DNA of 64,000 nucleotides from Balnearium lithotrophicum (lineage in GTDB: Bacteria > Aquificota > Aquificia > Desulfurobacteriales > Desulfurobacteriaceae): positions 1-64,000 of the forward strand of contig NZ_FXTM01000001.1 of NCBI RefSeq assembly GCF_900182585.1, given 5' to 3'. Positions 27,860 through 37,196 of this stretch are shown piece by piece. The first letter of the stretch is position 1; each line of letters opens with the position of its first letter. The notes below the pieces were generated by a model, which saw only the letters and a list, made by a program, of their open reading frames with translations, did no database searches and was not told the DNA's origin. A program made the translations under genes and the position numbers.

Positions 27860-28815
27860 TAAAGGTCATTTTAGAGCTTGAACCGGAGGACTTTTACACA
27901 ATTGTTGGACACCACGAGGAGAACCTTAAAAAGCTTGCAGAGATACTCAACGTAAGGTTAGGTTCCCGCGGAAACGAGATAATGATAAACGGGAGCTCCG
28001 AGGGCGAGGAGAAGGCAAGGAAATTTCTAAAGGACTTAGAAGGACTTGTAAAGTCAGGCCATAAGCTTACGAAGTCAGACGTTGATATGTACATTACCCA
28101 GCTCTCTGCAAGGAAGGAACCAAGGATTAAGGAATCTGCAGGAGAAGTAATAGTAACAACCTACCGTGGAAAGAGGATTGTTGCAAAAACCCCTACACAG
28201 AGGAGGTACTACGAAGCAATAAAGAACAACGACATAGTTTTCGGTGTAGGACCTGCAGGAACGGGAAAGACCTACTTAGCAGTAGCAATGGCAGTCTCCT
28301 ACTTTAAAAAGGGGCTTATTAACCGCCTTATTCTCACAAGGCCTGCAGTAGAGGCCGGAGAGAAGTTGGGCTTCCTACCGGGAACCCTTCAGGAAAAGAT
28401 AGACCCTTACCTTAAACCGCTCTACGATGCCCTCTTTGAAATGATAGAGCCTGAGAAGGTCAATTCGTACCTTGAGAGGAACATTTTTGAAATAGCCCCT
28501 CTTGCCTACATGAGGGGAAGGACTCTGAACGATGCCTTTATCATTCTCGATGAAGCTCAAAATACTACAAGGGAACAGATGAAGATGTTTTTAACGAGGT
28601 TAGGATTTGGTTCTAAGGTTGTGATAACTGGAGACGTTACACAGATTGACCTTCCATCAAATAAGACATCTGGACTTGTCGAAGCTACGAGGATTTTAAG
28701 GGGTATAAAGGGAATAGAGATTGTTGAATTCTCAAGGGAAGACGTTGTGAGACACAGACTGGTTCAGGAGATTATAAAGGCCTATGAAGAGTTTGAGTCA
28801 AGAAAGGAAGAATAG
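27856..28815 (+). CDS. phoH: PhoH-like P-loop ATPase
   Basis: A 319-aa PhoH/PhoL family protein. An N-terminal KH-like region (about 1-100) precedes the ATPase domain with Walker A GVGPAGTGKTYLA and Walker B AFIILDEAQNT. PhoH-like proteins are linked to RNA metabolism and often cluster with ybeY and pgpH. Here pgpH follows but no ybeY is in the window. The start is TTG overlapping the previous stop, behind AGAGGAGGAGAA. Confidence 0.94.
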   Translation: MIKVILELEPEDFYTIVGHHEENLKKLAEILNVRLGSRGNEIMINGSSEGEEKARKFLKDLEGLVKSGHKLTKSDVDMYITQLSARKEPRIKESAGEVIVTTYRGKRIVAKTPTQRRYYEAIKNNDIVFGVGPAGTGKTYLAVAMAVSYFKKGLINRLILTRPAVEAGEKLGFLPGTLQEKIDPYLKPLYDALFEMIEPEKVNSYLERNIFEIAPLAYMRGRTLNDAFIILDEAQNTTREQMKMFLTRLGFGSKVVITGDVTQIDLPSNKTSGLVEATRILRGIKGIEIVEFSREDVVRHRLVQEIIKAYEEFESRKEE

Positions 28816-30814
28816 TTTAATTGTTTATTCCCTAGTTCTCCTACTGAGTCTTCTATCGACCCTATTTCTACTTCCACTCAACTTTGTAAATATTCCCCTT
28901 TTAAAGCCGGGAGAGGTTAGCCCTGTTGATATCAGATCTCCGGTGTCGGTCAATGCGGTAGACGAGGAGGAGACAGAGAGGGAGAGGGAGAGGATAAGGG
29001 AAAAGTACCTTCCGATATTTTCCTACAGGGAAAGGGCTTACGAAGAGGTACTGGAAAAGTTAAACAGTCTTACATACCTAACCCCAGAACAGAAGAAGCT
29101 TGTTCGGGATGTACTGAACTCTTACTACAAGAGGGGAATAATATCTGAGGTTCCAAAGGGTTTTAACGAAATAACAGTGGTTACTTATGGTAGAAGGAAA
29201 AAAGAAAACCCTCAAAATTTCTTAAAGGTTGAAACCATCCGTAAGGAGTTTAAAAAGGACTTAACAAAGGTTCTAAGGGATGAAAATCTCGCAGAAAGGG
29301 TGTCTGAAGACTTAAAAATTAAGCCAAATTATGTTTTCCTTAAGGAGGAGAGTGAAAAGCAATGGAAGGAAGCTGAATCGAAGGTTAAGCCTATTTACAT
29401 TAAAATTAGAAAGGGAGAAGTAGTAGTTAGAAAGGGTGAGAAAGTATCACCTAAGGCGTCAAAAGAATTAAAGTTAATAAGGAAAGAAGTTTTAAAAAAC
29501 AAAACTCTAAATAAATATTTCTCAATTTTTTTACTTTCTTTAGTTTCATACCTGTCAGTAATAAGACTCTATAAGGTCATAAGTCCATCTGCGTACAGCT
29601 TAAAGAACTTAATTTTTTCAATGTCTGTAATTACTATAGATATCTTTCTCATAAAGTTCTTTACATTTCTCTCAAAATTGATAATTGAGACACTAAACTT
29701 ACCGGTTAATGAAAGCTTAATCTACATTCCGATTGTGACGTCTGTTATTTTTGGCTCAATGTTCATAAACAAGAAAGTTGCACTTATACACATTCTTCCA
29801 GTAACAGCTCTCTCGGGATTTGTCATTTCAAAACCTGAGTTTTTAATAGTTCCCGTCAGTATAGGAGCTCTCTTCTCAGCCTTTGATTCGAGAAAGTTCA
29901 AAAGCAGGGAAGTCATTTACAAATCCGCATTTAGGGGAGCTCTCGTAACAGTTATCCTACAGGAAATCTTTCTAATTTACTACAGTGGTTTCAACTTAAG
30001 GAGTGAAAACTGGATAGAGCCTGTACTCACGATAGCAGGAGCTCTAATTGCGGCCGTTTTTGTCAACGGACTAAGCCCATTGATAATCAGTCTTTTTAAC
30101 TTTACAACCGATTACATCTACATGGAACTCATAAACTTAAACCACCCCCTCCTTAGGAAGTTAATCTTAAAGGCTCCCGGAACTTACAGCCACTCTGTAA
30201 TGGTAGCTACCCTTGCAGAGGCAGCAGCCGAGGCAATAGGAGCAAACGCTCTACTGGCAAAGGCAGGAGGGCTTTTCCACGACATAGGTAAACTGAAAAA
30301 TCCTCAAGCGTTTATAGAGAATCAATTTAACGGAGTGAACATCCACGATAAACTTCCCCCTGAAAAGAGTGCTGCAATTTTGAGGTCTCACGTTGAGTAC
30401 GGAGAGGAGTTAGGAAGGAAGTACAAACTTCCAAAGAGAATAATTGACATAATAAGGCAGCACCACGGAACAAAGTTAATGAAGTACTTCTACCACAAGG
30501 CTAAGGAACTCTACGGTGAGGACAAGGTTGATGAAAAGGTGTACAGGTATCCCGGGCCAAAGCCTCAGTTTAAGGAGTCTGGAATCGTAATGTTGGCAGA
30601 TACCGTTGAAGCTGCCGTTAGGTCTATGAAGGATAAGAACATAGACCTTGATTCCTTTATACACAAACTGATAATGGATACTATAGAGGAGGGACAGTTG
30701 AACCAGAGCGGTCTATCTTTAAACGAGATAGGAATTATTGAGAAGGTCTTTAAGAAGGTCTTATCCGGGGTTTACCACAGTAGAATAGAGTATCCGGAGG
30801 AGAAGAAGGAGTAG
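28784..30814 (+). CDS. PgpH-like 7TM-HD family cyclic dinucleotide phosphodiesterase
   Basis: A 676-aa membrane protein. One N-terminal helix is followed by an extracytoplasmic 7TMR-HDED region (to about 235), then several membrane helices, then a C-terminal HD domain. The HD residues are seen in APGTYSHSVMVATL, LFHDIGKLKNP and RQHHGT. Homologues such as Listeria PgpH hydrolyse cyclic-di-AMP; that activity is inferred here. It starts inside the phoH 3' end. The phoH-pgpH order is widely conserved. Confidence 0.9.
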   Translation: MKSLSQERKNSLIVYSLVLLLSLLSTLFLLPLNFVNIPLLKPGEVSPVDIRSPVSVNAVDEEETERERERIREKYLPIFSYRERAYEEVLEKLNSLTYLTPEQKKLVRDVLNSYYKRGIISEVPKGFNEITVVTYGRRKKENPQNFLKVETIRKEFKKDLTKVLRDENLAERVSEDLKIKPNYVFLKEESEKQWKEAESKVKPIYIKIRKGEVVVRKGEKVSPKASKELKLIRKEVLKNKTLNKYFSIFLLSLVSYLSVIRLYKVISPSAYSLKNLIFSMSVITIDIFLIKFFTFLSKLIIETLNLPVNESLIYIPIVTSVIFGSMFINKKVALIHILPVTALSGFVISKPEFLIVPVSIGALFSAFDSRKFKSREVIYKSAFRGALVTVILQEIFLIYYSGFNLRSENWIEPVLTIAGALIAAVFVNGLSPLIISLFNFTTDYIYMELINLNHPLLRKLILKAPGTYSHSVMVATLAEAAAEAIGANALLAKAGGLFHDIGKLKNPQAFIENQFNGVNIHDKLPPEKSAAILRSHVEYGEELGRKYKLPKRIIDIIRQHHGTKLMKYFYHKAKELYGEDKVDEKVYRYPGPKPQFKESGIVMLADTVEAAVRSMKDKNIDLDSFIHKLIMDTIEEGQLNQSGLSLNEIGIIEKVFKKVLSGVYHSRIEYPEEKKE

Positions 30815-30816
30815 TC

Positions 30817-31056
30817 ATGTTTGAAGATGTTGGAAAAACACTTGTTTTTCTGGGTCTAATACTGGTCGTCCTTGGAGTTACGTTGGTTCTACTCTCAAAA
30901 TTTGGAGGCTCAATCCCCTTAGGAAGGCTTCCTGGAGATATTTACATTAAAAGGGACAACTTTGTTTTCTTCTTTCCTTTGGCAAGTAGCATCCTAATAA
31001 GTATCTTGCTCTCACTACTTTTCTTCGTAATAACTGTTTTATCGAGAAAGCAATGA
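30817..31056 (+). CDS. DUF2905 family small membrane protein
   Basis: A 79-aa protein with two hydrophobic helices (about 7-27 and 50-75) separated by the conserved loop GRLPGDIYIKR and FFFPLASSILIS. These match the DUF2905 pattern. The function is unknown. It begins 3 bases after the pgpH-like gene, with GGAGGAGAAGGAG upstream, and overlaps the following outer-membrane protein gene by four bases. Confidence 0.85.
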   Translation: MFEDVGKTLVFLGLILVVLGVTLVLLSKFGGSIPLGRLPGDIYIKRDNFVFFFPLASSILISILLSLLFFVITVLSRKQ

Positions 31057-32234
31057 AAAAATTACTTCTCTCAGTTCTTTTAATTCTAATTCCCAACCTC
31101 TGTTTCGGAGAGGTTGTTAAGGAAGTACAGATTGAGGGGCTGAAGTGGACTAAAAAAAGGTTTGTTTTAAGGGAGCTCCTTTTTAAATCGGGGGATGAGT
31201 TTTCAGAAAGGAAACTCAAAGAGTCCATAAGGAACCTCCTAAATACCCACCTTTTCTACGAAATCAGACCGGTAGTTAAGAGGACTAAGGACGGGGTAAT
31301 TGTTAAGCTAAAAATAAAGGAGAGATTTCCAATAGTTCCACTTCCAAAGCTTAGGTTGAAGAGCTCCGGCTCCTACAGAGCCGGAATGGAAGTCAGGGAC
31401 TACAACCTGTTGGGAATGGGACACAGGCTCTACACAGGGTACGTTAAGTGGTTCAATACGAGTTCTGAAAGTTACTCTGTTTTTACATACTTTGACCTGT
31501 ACAGGGTAATAGAAAACAGGGGAAACATTTATGGGGGGATTTACTACTCCTCTGAGGAGGAGAGTTCAGAGAGTGAAAGCTACAGGGTAAAGAAAATTGA
31601 CCTACCCATTGGAGTTCACTTCTTTTTAGATGAAAGAAAAATAAGCCAGATAAGGTTTGGAATAACTCCTTCATTTTCAAGGTATACCGATGTCTTAAGC
31701 GATAAGAAAATATACTATGCAAACCTTTCATATACAAGGGACCTTTCAACCGACATGGTCTACTTTGTAAAGGGCGGAATTTTCAACGTTTCTATAAATC
31801 AAGCTGTTCCAAAGGTTTCTGATTTAACAACTGGGAGAGTTGACTTCAGCTTTTCAAGGTCCGTTCAAGTGTCCGGAACAGAAACCAGGAACTACTGGTT
31901 AGGTATGGGAACAAAGTTAGGCTACTCAGGTAAGGGATATAAGATAGTAGCTCCCGTTCCAGGATACAGGAGCCGATTAACCGAATCCAAAAGGTATATA
32001 GCAGGAAGTTATGGAATAAGAGCTCCAATAATTGACAAGAGCGTCTACTTCTTCCCGAAGGTATACTTGGGTAACACGTTCAAGGGAACCGATGGTGTTT
32101 TGCTCTCTACAGGATTTGAGGTTACTGCATTCTGGGCTAAGCTTACTGATGGTATCATAAGATTTAAAGTTTTCAGGGGTTTGGGAAAGGATGGAGATAC
32201 TCAAACCTTACTAAAACTCACTTTTAGGTGGTAG
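31053..32234 (+). CDS. Small Omp85-like outer membrane protein with one POTRA-like domain
   Basis: A 393-aa predicted outer-membrane protein. A signal peptide (about 1-19, cleavage after CFG) is followed by a POTRA-like module (KEVQIEGLKWTKKRFVLREL to VKLKIKERF, about 22-92). The rest is a beta-barrel rich in alternating aromatic strands and ends in LLKLTFRW, a typical C-terminal outer-membrane signal. It is much shorter than BamA and resembles one-POTRA Omp85 forms. It sits in the phoH-pgpH operon; its cargo is unknown. Confidence 0.8.
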   Translation: MKKLLLSVLLILIPNLCFGEVVKEVQIEGLKWTKKRFVLRELLFKSGDEFSERKLKESIRNLLNTHLFYEIRPVVKRTKDGVIVKLKIKERFPIVPLPKLRLKSSGSYRAGMEVRDYNLLGMGHRLYTGYVKWFNTSSESYSVFTYFDLYRVIENRGNIYGGIYYSSEEESSESESYRVKKIDLPIGVHFFLDERKISQIRFGITPSFSRYTDVLSDKKIYYANLSYTRDLSTDMVYFVKGGIFNVSINQAVPKVSDLTTGRVDFSFSRSVQVSGTETRNYWLGMGTKLGYSGKGYKIVAPVPGYRSRLTESKRYIAGSYGIRAPIIDKSVYFFPKVYLGNTFKGTDGVLLSTGFEVTAFWAKLTDGIIRFKVFRGLGKDGDTQTLLKLTFRW

Positions 32235-32236
32235 AT

Positions 32237-33076
32237 ATGAAGGTATCCTTAGTTCAGTTTTCCTCAAAGTTGGGAGAGTTTGACTACAACCTTGAGAGAA
32301 CAGTCGAGTTTGCAGAAAGAGCAAGGAAGGAGGGCTCCTCCATCTGTATATTTCCGGAGCTCTCACTGACAGGGTACAACGTTTGGGACTTAACATTTGA
32401 AGTTGCAATAAGGCTTGATTCCCCAAAGTTCTCTCCCCTTTTAGAGCTAAGCAGGGAGATAGATATAGTTGTTGGATTCGTTGAGGAGAGTCCCGAGTAC
32501 GTCTTTTACAACAGTGCCGTTTACCTTTCAGATGGAAAAATTAAGCACCTTCACAGGAAGGTATACCTCCCAACCTACGGGATGTTTGACGAGGGAAGAT
32601 TCTTCGGAAGGGGAAACAGAGTAGAGTCATTTAATTCTGCTCTCGGGAGGAGCTCCATCCTCATATGTGAGGATTTGTGGCACATGTCAACCGTTTACCT
32701 CTCCTTCCTTCAAGGGGTAAAGTTTATATTTGCCCTCTCATCAAGCCCCGGAAGGGGTTATAAGGAAGAGAGAATGTTTGGAAATGCGGAAATTTGGCAA
32801 AACATGGGAGAGTTCTACTCTCGAATGACGGGCAGTTACTTCTTTTTTGTAAACAGGGTGGGAACCGAGGATGGATTTGTCTTTTCAGGGAAGTCCTTCG
32901 TTTCAAATCCCTTCGGTGAAATAGTGGCAGAGGCATCTCCCTTTGAGGAGGAGATTTTGACGGTTGAAGTAAAAGAGGAGCTTGTAAGGTCTGCAAGAAT
33001 AGGCCTTCCTCTCCTGAGGGACGAAAGGCCGGAAATTGTACTTGAAGCTCTAAGGAGGCTAAAAGATGAGATTTAA
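32237..33076 (+). CDS. Nitrilase-superfamily amidohydrolase, probable glutaminase subunit of NAD synthetase
   Basis: A 279-aa carbon-nitrogen hydrolase. The catalytic triad is visible: Glu in FPELSLTGYN, Lys in HRKVYLPTYGMFDEGRFF, and Cys in ILICEDLWH. The FDEGR pattern is typical of the glutaminase domain of glutamine-dependent NAD synthetases. The adjacent gene is the synthetase itself, overlapping by 11 bases, so the pair probably replaces the fused enzyme. I chose ATG at 32237; GTG at 32228 is also possible. Confidence 0.87.
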   Translation: MKVSLVQFSSKLGEFDYNLERTVEFAERARKEGSSICIFPELSLTGYNVWDLTFEVAIRLDSPKFSPLLELSREIDIVVGFVEESPEYVFYNSAVYLSDGKIKHLHRKVYLPTYGMFDEGRFFGRGNRVESFNSALGRSSILICEDLWHMSTVYLSFLQGVKFIFALSSSPGRGYKEERMFGNAEIWQNMGEFYSRMTGSYFFFVNRVGTEDGFVFSGKSFVSNPFGEIVAEASPFEEEILTVEVKEELVRSARIGLPLLRDERPEIVLEALRRLKDEI

Positions 33077-33905
33077 GTTAGAAAAAGCTTTAGAGATAAA
33101 GGATAAAGAGTTTATAAAAAATGCCCTGGCAAGATTTATTAAGGAGGAGGTTGAAAAGGCCGGTTTCAGGAAAGTTGTTGTTGGAATTTCTGGAGGAGTT
33201 GATTCAGCACTATCTGCCTTTTTGGGAGTTGAAGCCTTAGGTAGGGAAAATGTAATAGGAATTTCAATGCCCTATAGAACGTCCTCTAAAGAGTCCATTG
33301 AGGATGCAAGGACCGTTGCCGAGGTTTTAGGTATTGAGTTCTACGAGATAGATATAACCCCTCAGATAGATGCATACTACGAAAAGCTCCCGGAAGCCGA
33401 CAGAATAAGAAAGGGAAACAAGATGGCTCGGGAGAGGATGAGTATCCTGTACGATTTTGCCCACTGGAAAAATGGCCTCGTCCTTGGAACGAGCAACAAG
33501 AGCGAAATTTTCATAGGTTACTCAACAAGGTGGGGAGATAGTGCCCACGATATTAACCCGATAGGTGACCTCTACAAAACTCAGGTTTGGGAAATGGCCG
33601 AGTTTGTGGGTGTTCCTGAAAAAATAGTTAGGAAAAAGCCATCTGCTGACCTCTGGCCGGGACAAACCGACGAGGGTGAAATAGGAATTACGTACAGGGA
33701 GCTTGACTTGATTCTTGTCGGCTACGTGGACTTAAGGTTGAGAAAGGAGGACTTAGTATCCTACGGTTTTGAGGAGAAAAAGGTTGAAAGAGTCCTGAGT
33801 ATGGTTAAAGGAAGCCAGTACAAGAGAAAGTTACCTATAATTTGTAAAATTTCCCAGCGGACGGCAGATAAGGATTTCCTCTACTTAAGAGATTGGGGGC
33901 TTTGA
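33066..33905 (+). CDS. nadE: NAD+ synthetase (ammonia-ligase subunit)
   Basis: A 279-aa N-type ATP pyrophosphatase that amidates deamido-NAD to NAD. The PP-loop is GISGGVDSALSAFLG; TSNKSEIFIGYSTRWGDSAHDINPIGDLYKTQV is the conserved substrate region. It lacks its own glutaminase domain, which is supplied by the gene just upstream. A nicotinate phosphoribosyltransferase gene at 59.1 kb serves the same pathway. Confidence 0.95.
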   Translation: MRFKLEKALEIKDKEFIKNALARFIKEEVEKAGFRKVVVGISGGVDSALSAFLGVEALGRENVIGISMPYRTSSKESIEDARTVAEVLGIEFYEIDITPQIDAYYEKLPEADRIRKGNKMARERMSILYDFAHWKNGLVLGTSNKSEIFIGYSTRWGDSAHDINPIGDLYKTQVWEMAEFVGVPEKIVRKKPSADLWPGQTDEGEIGITYRELDLILVGYVDLRLRKEDLVSYGFEEKKVERVLSMVKGSQYKRKLPIICKISQRTADKDFLYLRDWGL

Positions 33906-35287
33906 TGATTGTCGATTTTAAGGAGTTAGGTGTTTTTGGAGCTAAGGAACTGAAGAAGAGAGGGGCTGACTACGGAGACCTGTTCTTTGAGAGGCGCTTT
34001 ACCTTCAGCGGAAAGTGTGAGGATAACAGGATAGAGAACATATCCACCGGCCTTGAGATGGGAGTAGGGATAAGGTTTGTTAAGAACTTTAAAACCTACT
34101 ACGGATTTACAAATGAAATTTCAAAAAAGGCCATTCTAAACATAATTGAGAATCTATCCTCTGCAGCCAAGGGGGAAGAGGTCATCCTAGACTTTACAGA
34201 AAAGAAGAAAAGGTACGAGGAAATTGTTGAAGGGCTTGATTTTGACATTCCAACAGAAAGGAAGGTTGAATTTCTTAAAAGGGCAAACGAAAAGGCCAGA
34301 AGCTTCGGGGATAGGGTAAAACAGGTTACGGTTGTTCTGAGGGACCAGATTCAGGAGGTCTGCATTGTAAATACAAACGGGAAAATCGTTGAGGATGTGA
34401 GGCCAAGGGTTGTTTTCTATACCCTTGTTGTTGCATCTGACGGTGTGGAGCTCCAAACAGGCTATGAGCCCGTAGGGCACCTCGGTGACTACTCCCTATT
34501 TGAAAGGGTGACACCTGAGGAAGTTGCAAGTGTAGCTGCAGAGAGAGCTCTAAAAATGTTAAAGGCAAAGCCTGCCCCTGCAGGAGCATTTACAGTTGTT
34601 ATCTCCTCTAAAGCTGGCGGAACAATGATTCACGAAGCTGTAGGCCACGGACTTGAGGCAGATTTGGCAAACCTGGGACTTTCGGTCTACTCAGGAAAGG
34701 TAGGTCAAAAGGTTGCATCTGAGTTGATTACCGTTGTTGATAACGGCTTTATGAAGGGAAAGTATGGAAGCTCAGGATACGACGATGAGGGTATTCCTAC
34801 CGGCAAAAATGTTTTAATAGAGAACGGCATCTTAAAGGGTTACATGTACGACCTCATAGAGGCAATGAAATCAGGAGACGAACCTACAGGAAATGGAAGG
34901 AGGCAGTCTTACAAGCACGTCCCCATACCGAGAATGACGAATACCTACATAGCTCCAGGTGATACAAACCCTGAGGAGATTATTGAGGACACGAAGAGCG
35001 GAATTTTGGTTGTGAAGATGGGGGGAGGTCAGGTCAACACGGTAAACGGCGATTTTATTTTTGAAGTCTCCGAGGGCTACTTAATAGAGAACGGCCAGAT
35101 AACTGAGCCCATAAAGGGGGTTTCACTAATAGGTAACGGTCCAAAGGTTTTAGAGGAGATAGATGCAGTTGGGAACGACATAGGTTTTGCGATAGGGACC
35201 TGTGGAAAGGATGGTCAGGGAGTTCCCGTGTCTGATGGAATGCCCACCGTTCGAATTCCAAAGATAACGGTTGGAGGGACTAAGTGA
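33905..35287 (+). CDS. tldD: TldD metalloprotease
   Basis: A 460-aa zinc peptidase subunit of the TldD/TldE pair. The zinc motif HExxxH is intact: MIHEAVGHGLEAD. It is followed by GKYGSSGYDDEGIPT and a C-terminal domain ending in GMPTVRIPKITVGG. The partner TldE/PmbA is encoded separately at 15.7 kb. I chose ATG at 33905, which shares its A with the nadE stop codon; a TTG four codons upstream is also open. Confidence 0.94.
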   Translation: MIVDFKELGVFGAKELKKRGADYGDLFFERRFTFSGKCEDNRIENISTGLEMGVGIRFVKNFKTYYGFTNEISKKAILNIIENLSSAAKGEEVILDFTEKKKRYEEIVEGLDFDIPTERKVEFLKRANEKARSFGDRVKQVTVVLRDQIQEVCIVNTNGKIVEDVRPRVVFYTLVVASDGVELQTGYEPVGHLGDYSLFERVTPEEVASVAAERALKMLKAKPAPAGAFTVVISSKAGGTMIHEAVGHGLEADLANLGLSVYSGKVGQKVASELITVVDNGFMKGKYGSSGYDDEGIPTGKNVLIENGILKGYMYDLIEAMKSGDEPTGNGRRQSYKHVPIPRMTNTYIAPGDTNPEEIIEDTKSGILVVKMGGGQVNTVNGDFIFEVSEGYLIENGQITEPIKGVSLIGNGPKVLEEIDAVGNDIGFAIGTCGKDGQGVPVSDGMPTVRIPKITVGGTK

Positions 35288-35955
35288 GGGCTGTCGCTTT
35301 AAAGAATGTAGAAGTGGAAGGACTTGGAAACTTGAGGGAGTCCTTAGAGAGGAGAGGAGTTAGTGTTGAGGAGCTCCCTGCCTATAAAGGTGAATTTCCA
35401 GAAATTAGCGACTTTGACCTCCTTATAGTTTTAGGTGGTCCTATTGGTGTTTACGAGGAGGATAGGTTCCCGTTTTTAAGGAAGGAGAAGGAACTTCTAA
35501 GGGAAAGTCTATCTCAGGGAAAGAAGATTTTAGGAATCTGTTTGGGAGCTCAGCTCCTAGCTGAAGTTTTAGGGGGGAAGGTACAAAAGGGAGAATGGGG
35601 AAAGGAGATAGGTTGGAAACCGATATATCCTCAGGACCACCTTGAAATTCTCTACAAGGATGAAGTTACCGTTTTTCACTGGCACGGTGACACGTTTGAA
35701 ATTCCCCAAGGATGCGTAAAAATGGCATCCTCACAGATGTACAAGAATCAAGCATTTAGGTTAGGTAACCAAGCAGTTGGCCTTCAGTTTCACATAGAGG
35801 TAACTCCTGAGGATATAGAGGGTTGGATTTCAGCTTACAGGGATGAGCTTAAAAGTGAAGGACTCAACGAAAGTGAAATACTTGGGAACGAATCCCTATG
35901 GAAGAGATTGAAAATTTACTGTGACGTCTTTACAGAGTACCTTTTGAAGTTATAA
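35284..35955 (+). CDS. Class I glutamine amidotransferase-like protein
   Basis: A 223-aa GATase1 domain protein resembling the amidotransferase part of GMP synthase but standing alone. The nucleophile elbow GICLGAQLLAE places Cys near residue 82; the His-Glu pair is in GLQFHIEVT. GTG start overlaps the tldD stop (GTGA). Such stand-alone proteins have varied or unknown partners; nothing nearby identifies the acceptor. Confidence 0.88.
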   Translation: MRAVALKNVEVEGLGNLRESLERRGVSVEELPAYKGEFPEISDFDLLIVLGGPIGVYEEDRFPFLRKEKELLRESLSQGKKILGICLGAQLLAEVLGGKVQKGEWGKEIGWKPIYPQDHLEILYKDEVTVFHWHGDTFEIPQGCVKMASSQMYKNQAFRLGNQAVGLQFHIEVTPEDIEGWISAYRDELKSEGLNESEILGNESLWKRLKIYCDVFTEYLLKL

Positions 35956-35963
35956 AGCTAATC

Positions 35964-35994
35964 TTGACATCATAATAAATTCTAATAATATAAT
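35964..35994 (+). promoter_or_regulatory. Sigma70-type promoter for the RND efflux operon
   Basis: A perfect -35 TTGACA (35964-35969) is followed by AT-rich sequence. Two -10 options exist: TAATAT at 35986-35991 (16-base spacer) and TATAAT at 35989-35994 (19-base spacer). The adaptor gene starts at 36024. Confidence 0.5.
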
Positions 35995-36023
35995 TGACAC
36001 CTGAAAACGTAGAGAGGTCTGCT

Positions 36024-37193
36024 ATGGTAAAGAGAGGAGTTCTTCTTCTAACACTTCTATTAATAACTGCCTCCTGTGGTAGTGAAAAAGCGGCAGAACC
36101 CGTTAAAGTTAAAAGTGTCTCTGGAATAAAAACTGAAACTGTTAAGGCAAACCAGGTAGTTGAGGAAGCTTCATTTTCAGGCTATGTAATTCCAAAGAAG
36201 GAAATTCTCCTATCCCCCAAAGTTGTTGGTTACCTTATTAGAGTAAATGTGGCTCCTGGAGATAGGGTAAAGAGAAATCAAGTACTGGCGCTTATTGATA
36301 ACTCGGATATAAAGCCTGACGTTGAAAAAGCCTCTGCAGGAATCAAGGAAATAAATGAGACTCTAAAGGAACTTGACAGGGCTTTGGAGGAAGTAAAGGC
36401 AAGGAAAGAAGCTGCTGAGGCCAACTACATTCTTGCAGAGAGAACGTTTGAGAGATTTAAAAACCTATTAAGAGAAGATGCTGTATCAAAGCAAAAGTTT
36501 GATGAGGTAAGGGCTCAGTACAAGGCAGCAAAGGCAAACTTGGAAGCAGTTAAAGCCAAGGAACTACAAATATTACAGAAAAAGAAGGTACTACTTGCAA
36601 AGAGAGAACAGATAGAGGCTGGGTTGAGGAAAGCAGAGGCCTATCTCTCCTACACCAAGTTAAAATCCCCGGTTAACGGCCTCGTTCTCCAGAAACTTGT
36701 AGACCCTGGAAATTTGGTTTCCCCTCAGACCCCCGTACTTAAGGTGGGGGAGTTTCCACTTTTAGTGAGGGCTTTTGTTGATAATAACTACATTAATAAG
36801 GTAAGGGTTGGAAGTAAAGTAAACGTTGTTGTAAAGGGTAAATCCTACGAGGGAAAGATTGTCGAGGTTGACGAGAGTTCTGACCCTGTTTCACATAAAT
36901 TCGGAATTAAGGTTTTAGTTCCTGAATTGAAGGAAATTCCTGGAACCTACGCCGTTGTTAAGTTTCCTGAAAAAGTAGTAAACACAATAACTGTTCCAGA
37001 ATCGGCCATTTACAGGTTAGGAGCTCTCGAGTATGTTTTTGTCATTAAGGACGGAATAGCCCACCTCAGATTGGTTAAAACCGGAGAGAGAATAGGAAGC
37101 AGGGTTGTTGTTCTGTCAGGACTAAATCCTGGAGAGAGGATTGCTGTAAGTAACGTTAACAACTTAGTAGACGGTGCAAGGGTAGAGGGGTAA
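36024..37193 (+). CDS. RND efflux periplasmic adaptor (HlyD/MFP family), probable lipoprotein
   Basis: A 389-aa membrane fusion protein linking an RND pump to an outer-membrane channel. The signal peptide ends ITASC, a slightly non-standard lipobox. The barrel-sandwich hybrid lipoyl halves (ILLSPKVVGYLIRVNVAPGDRVKRNQVLA and LSYTKLKSPVNGLV) flank a long alpha-hairpin (about 95-200). I chose ATG at 36024; the frame is open ten codons upstream. The pump gene follows after 3 bases. No TolC-like gene is adjacent. Confidence 0.9.
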   Translation: MVKRGVLLLTLLLITASCGSEKAAEPVKVKSVSGIKTETVKANQVVEEASFSGYVIPKKEILLSPKVVGYLIRVNVAPGDRVKRNQVLALIDNSDIKPDVEKASAGIKEINETLKELDRALEEVKARKEAAEANYILAERTFERFKNLLREDAVSKQKFDEVRAQYKAAKANLEAVKAKELQILQKKKVLLAKREQIEAGLRKAEAYLSYTKLKSPVNGLVLQKLVDPGNLVSPQTPVLKVGEFPLLVRAFVDNNYINKVRVGSKVNVVVKGKSYEGKIVEVDESSDPVSHKFGIKVLVPELKEIPGTYAVVKFPEKVVNTITVPESAIYRLGALEYVFVIKDGIAHLRLVKTGERIGSRVVVLSGLNPGERIAVSNVNNLVDGARVEG

Positions 37194-37196
37194 CAC

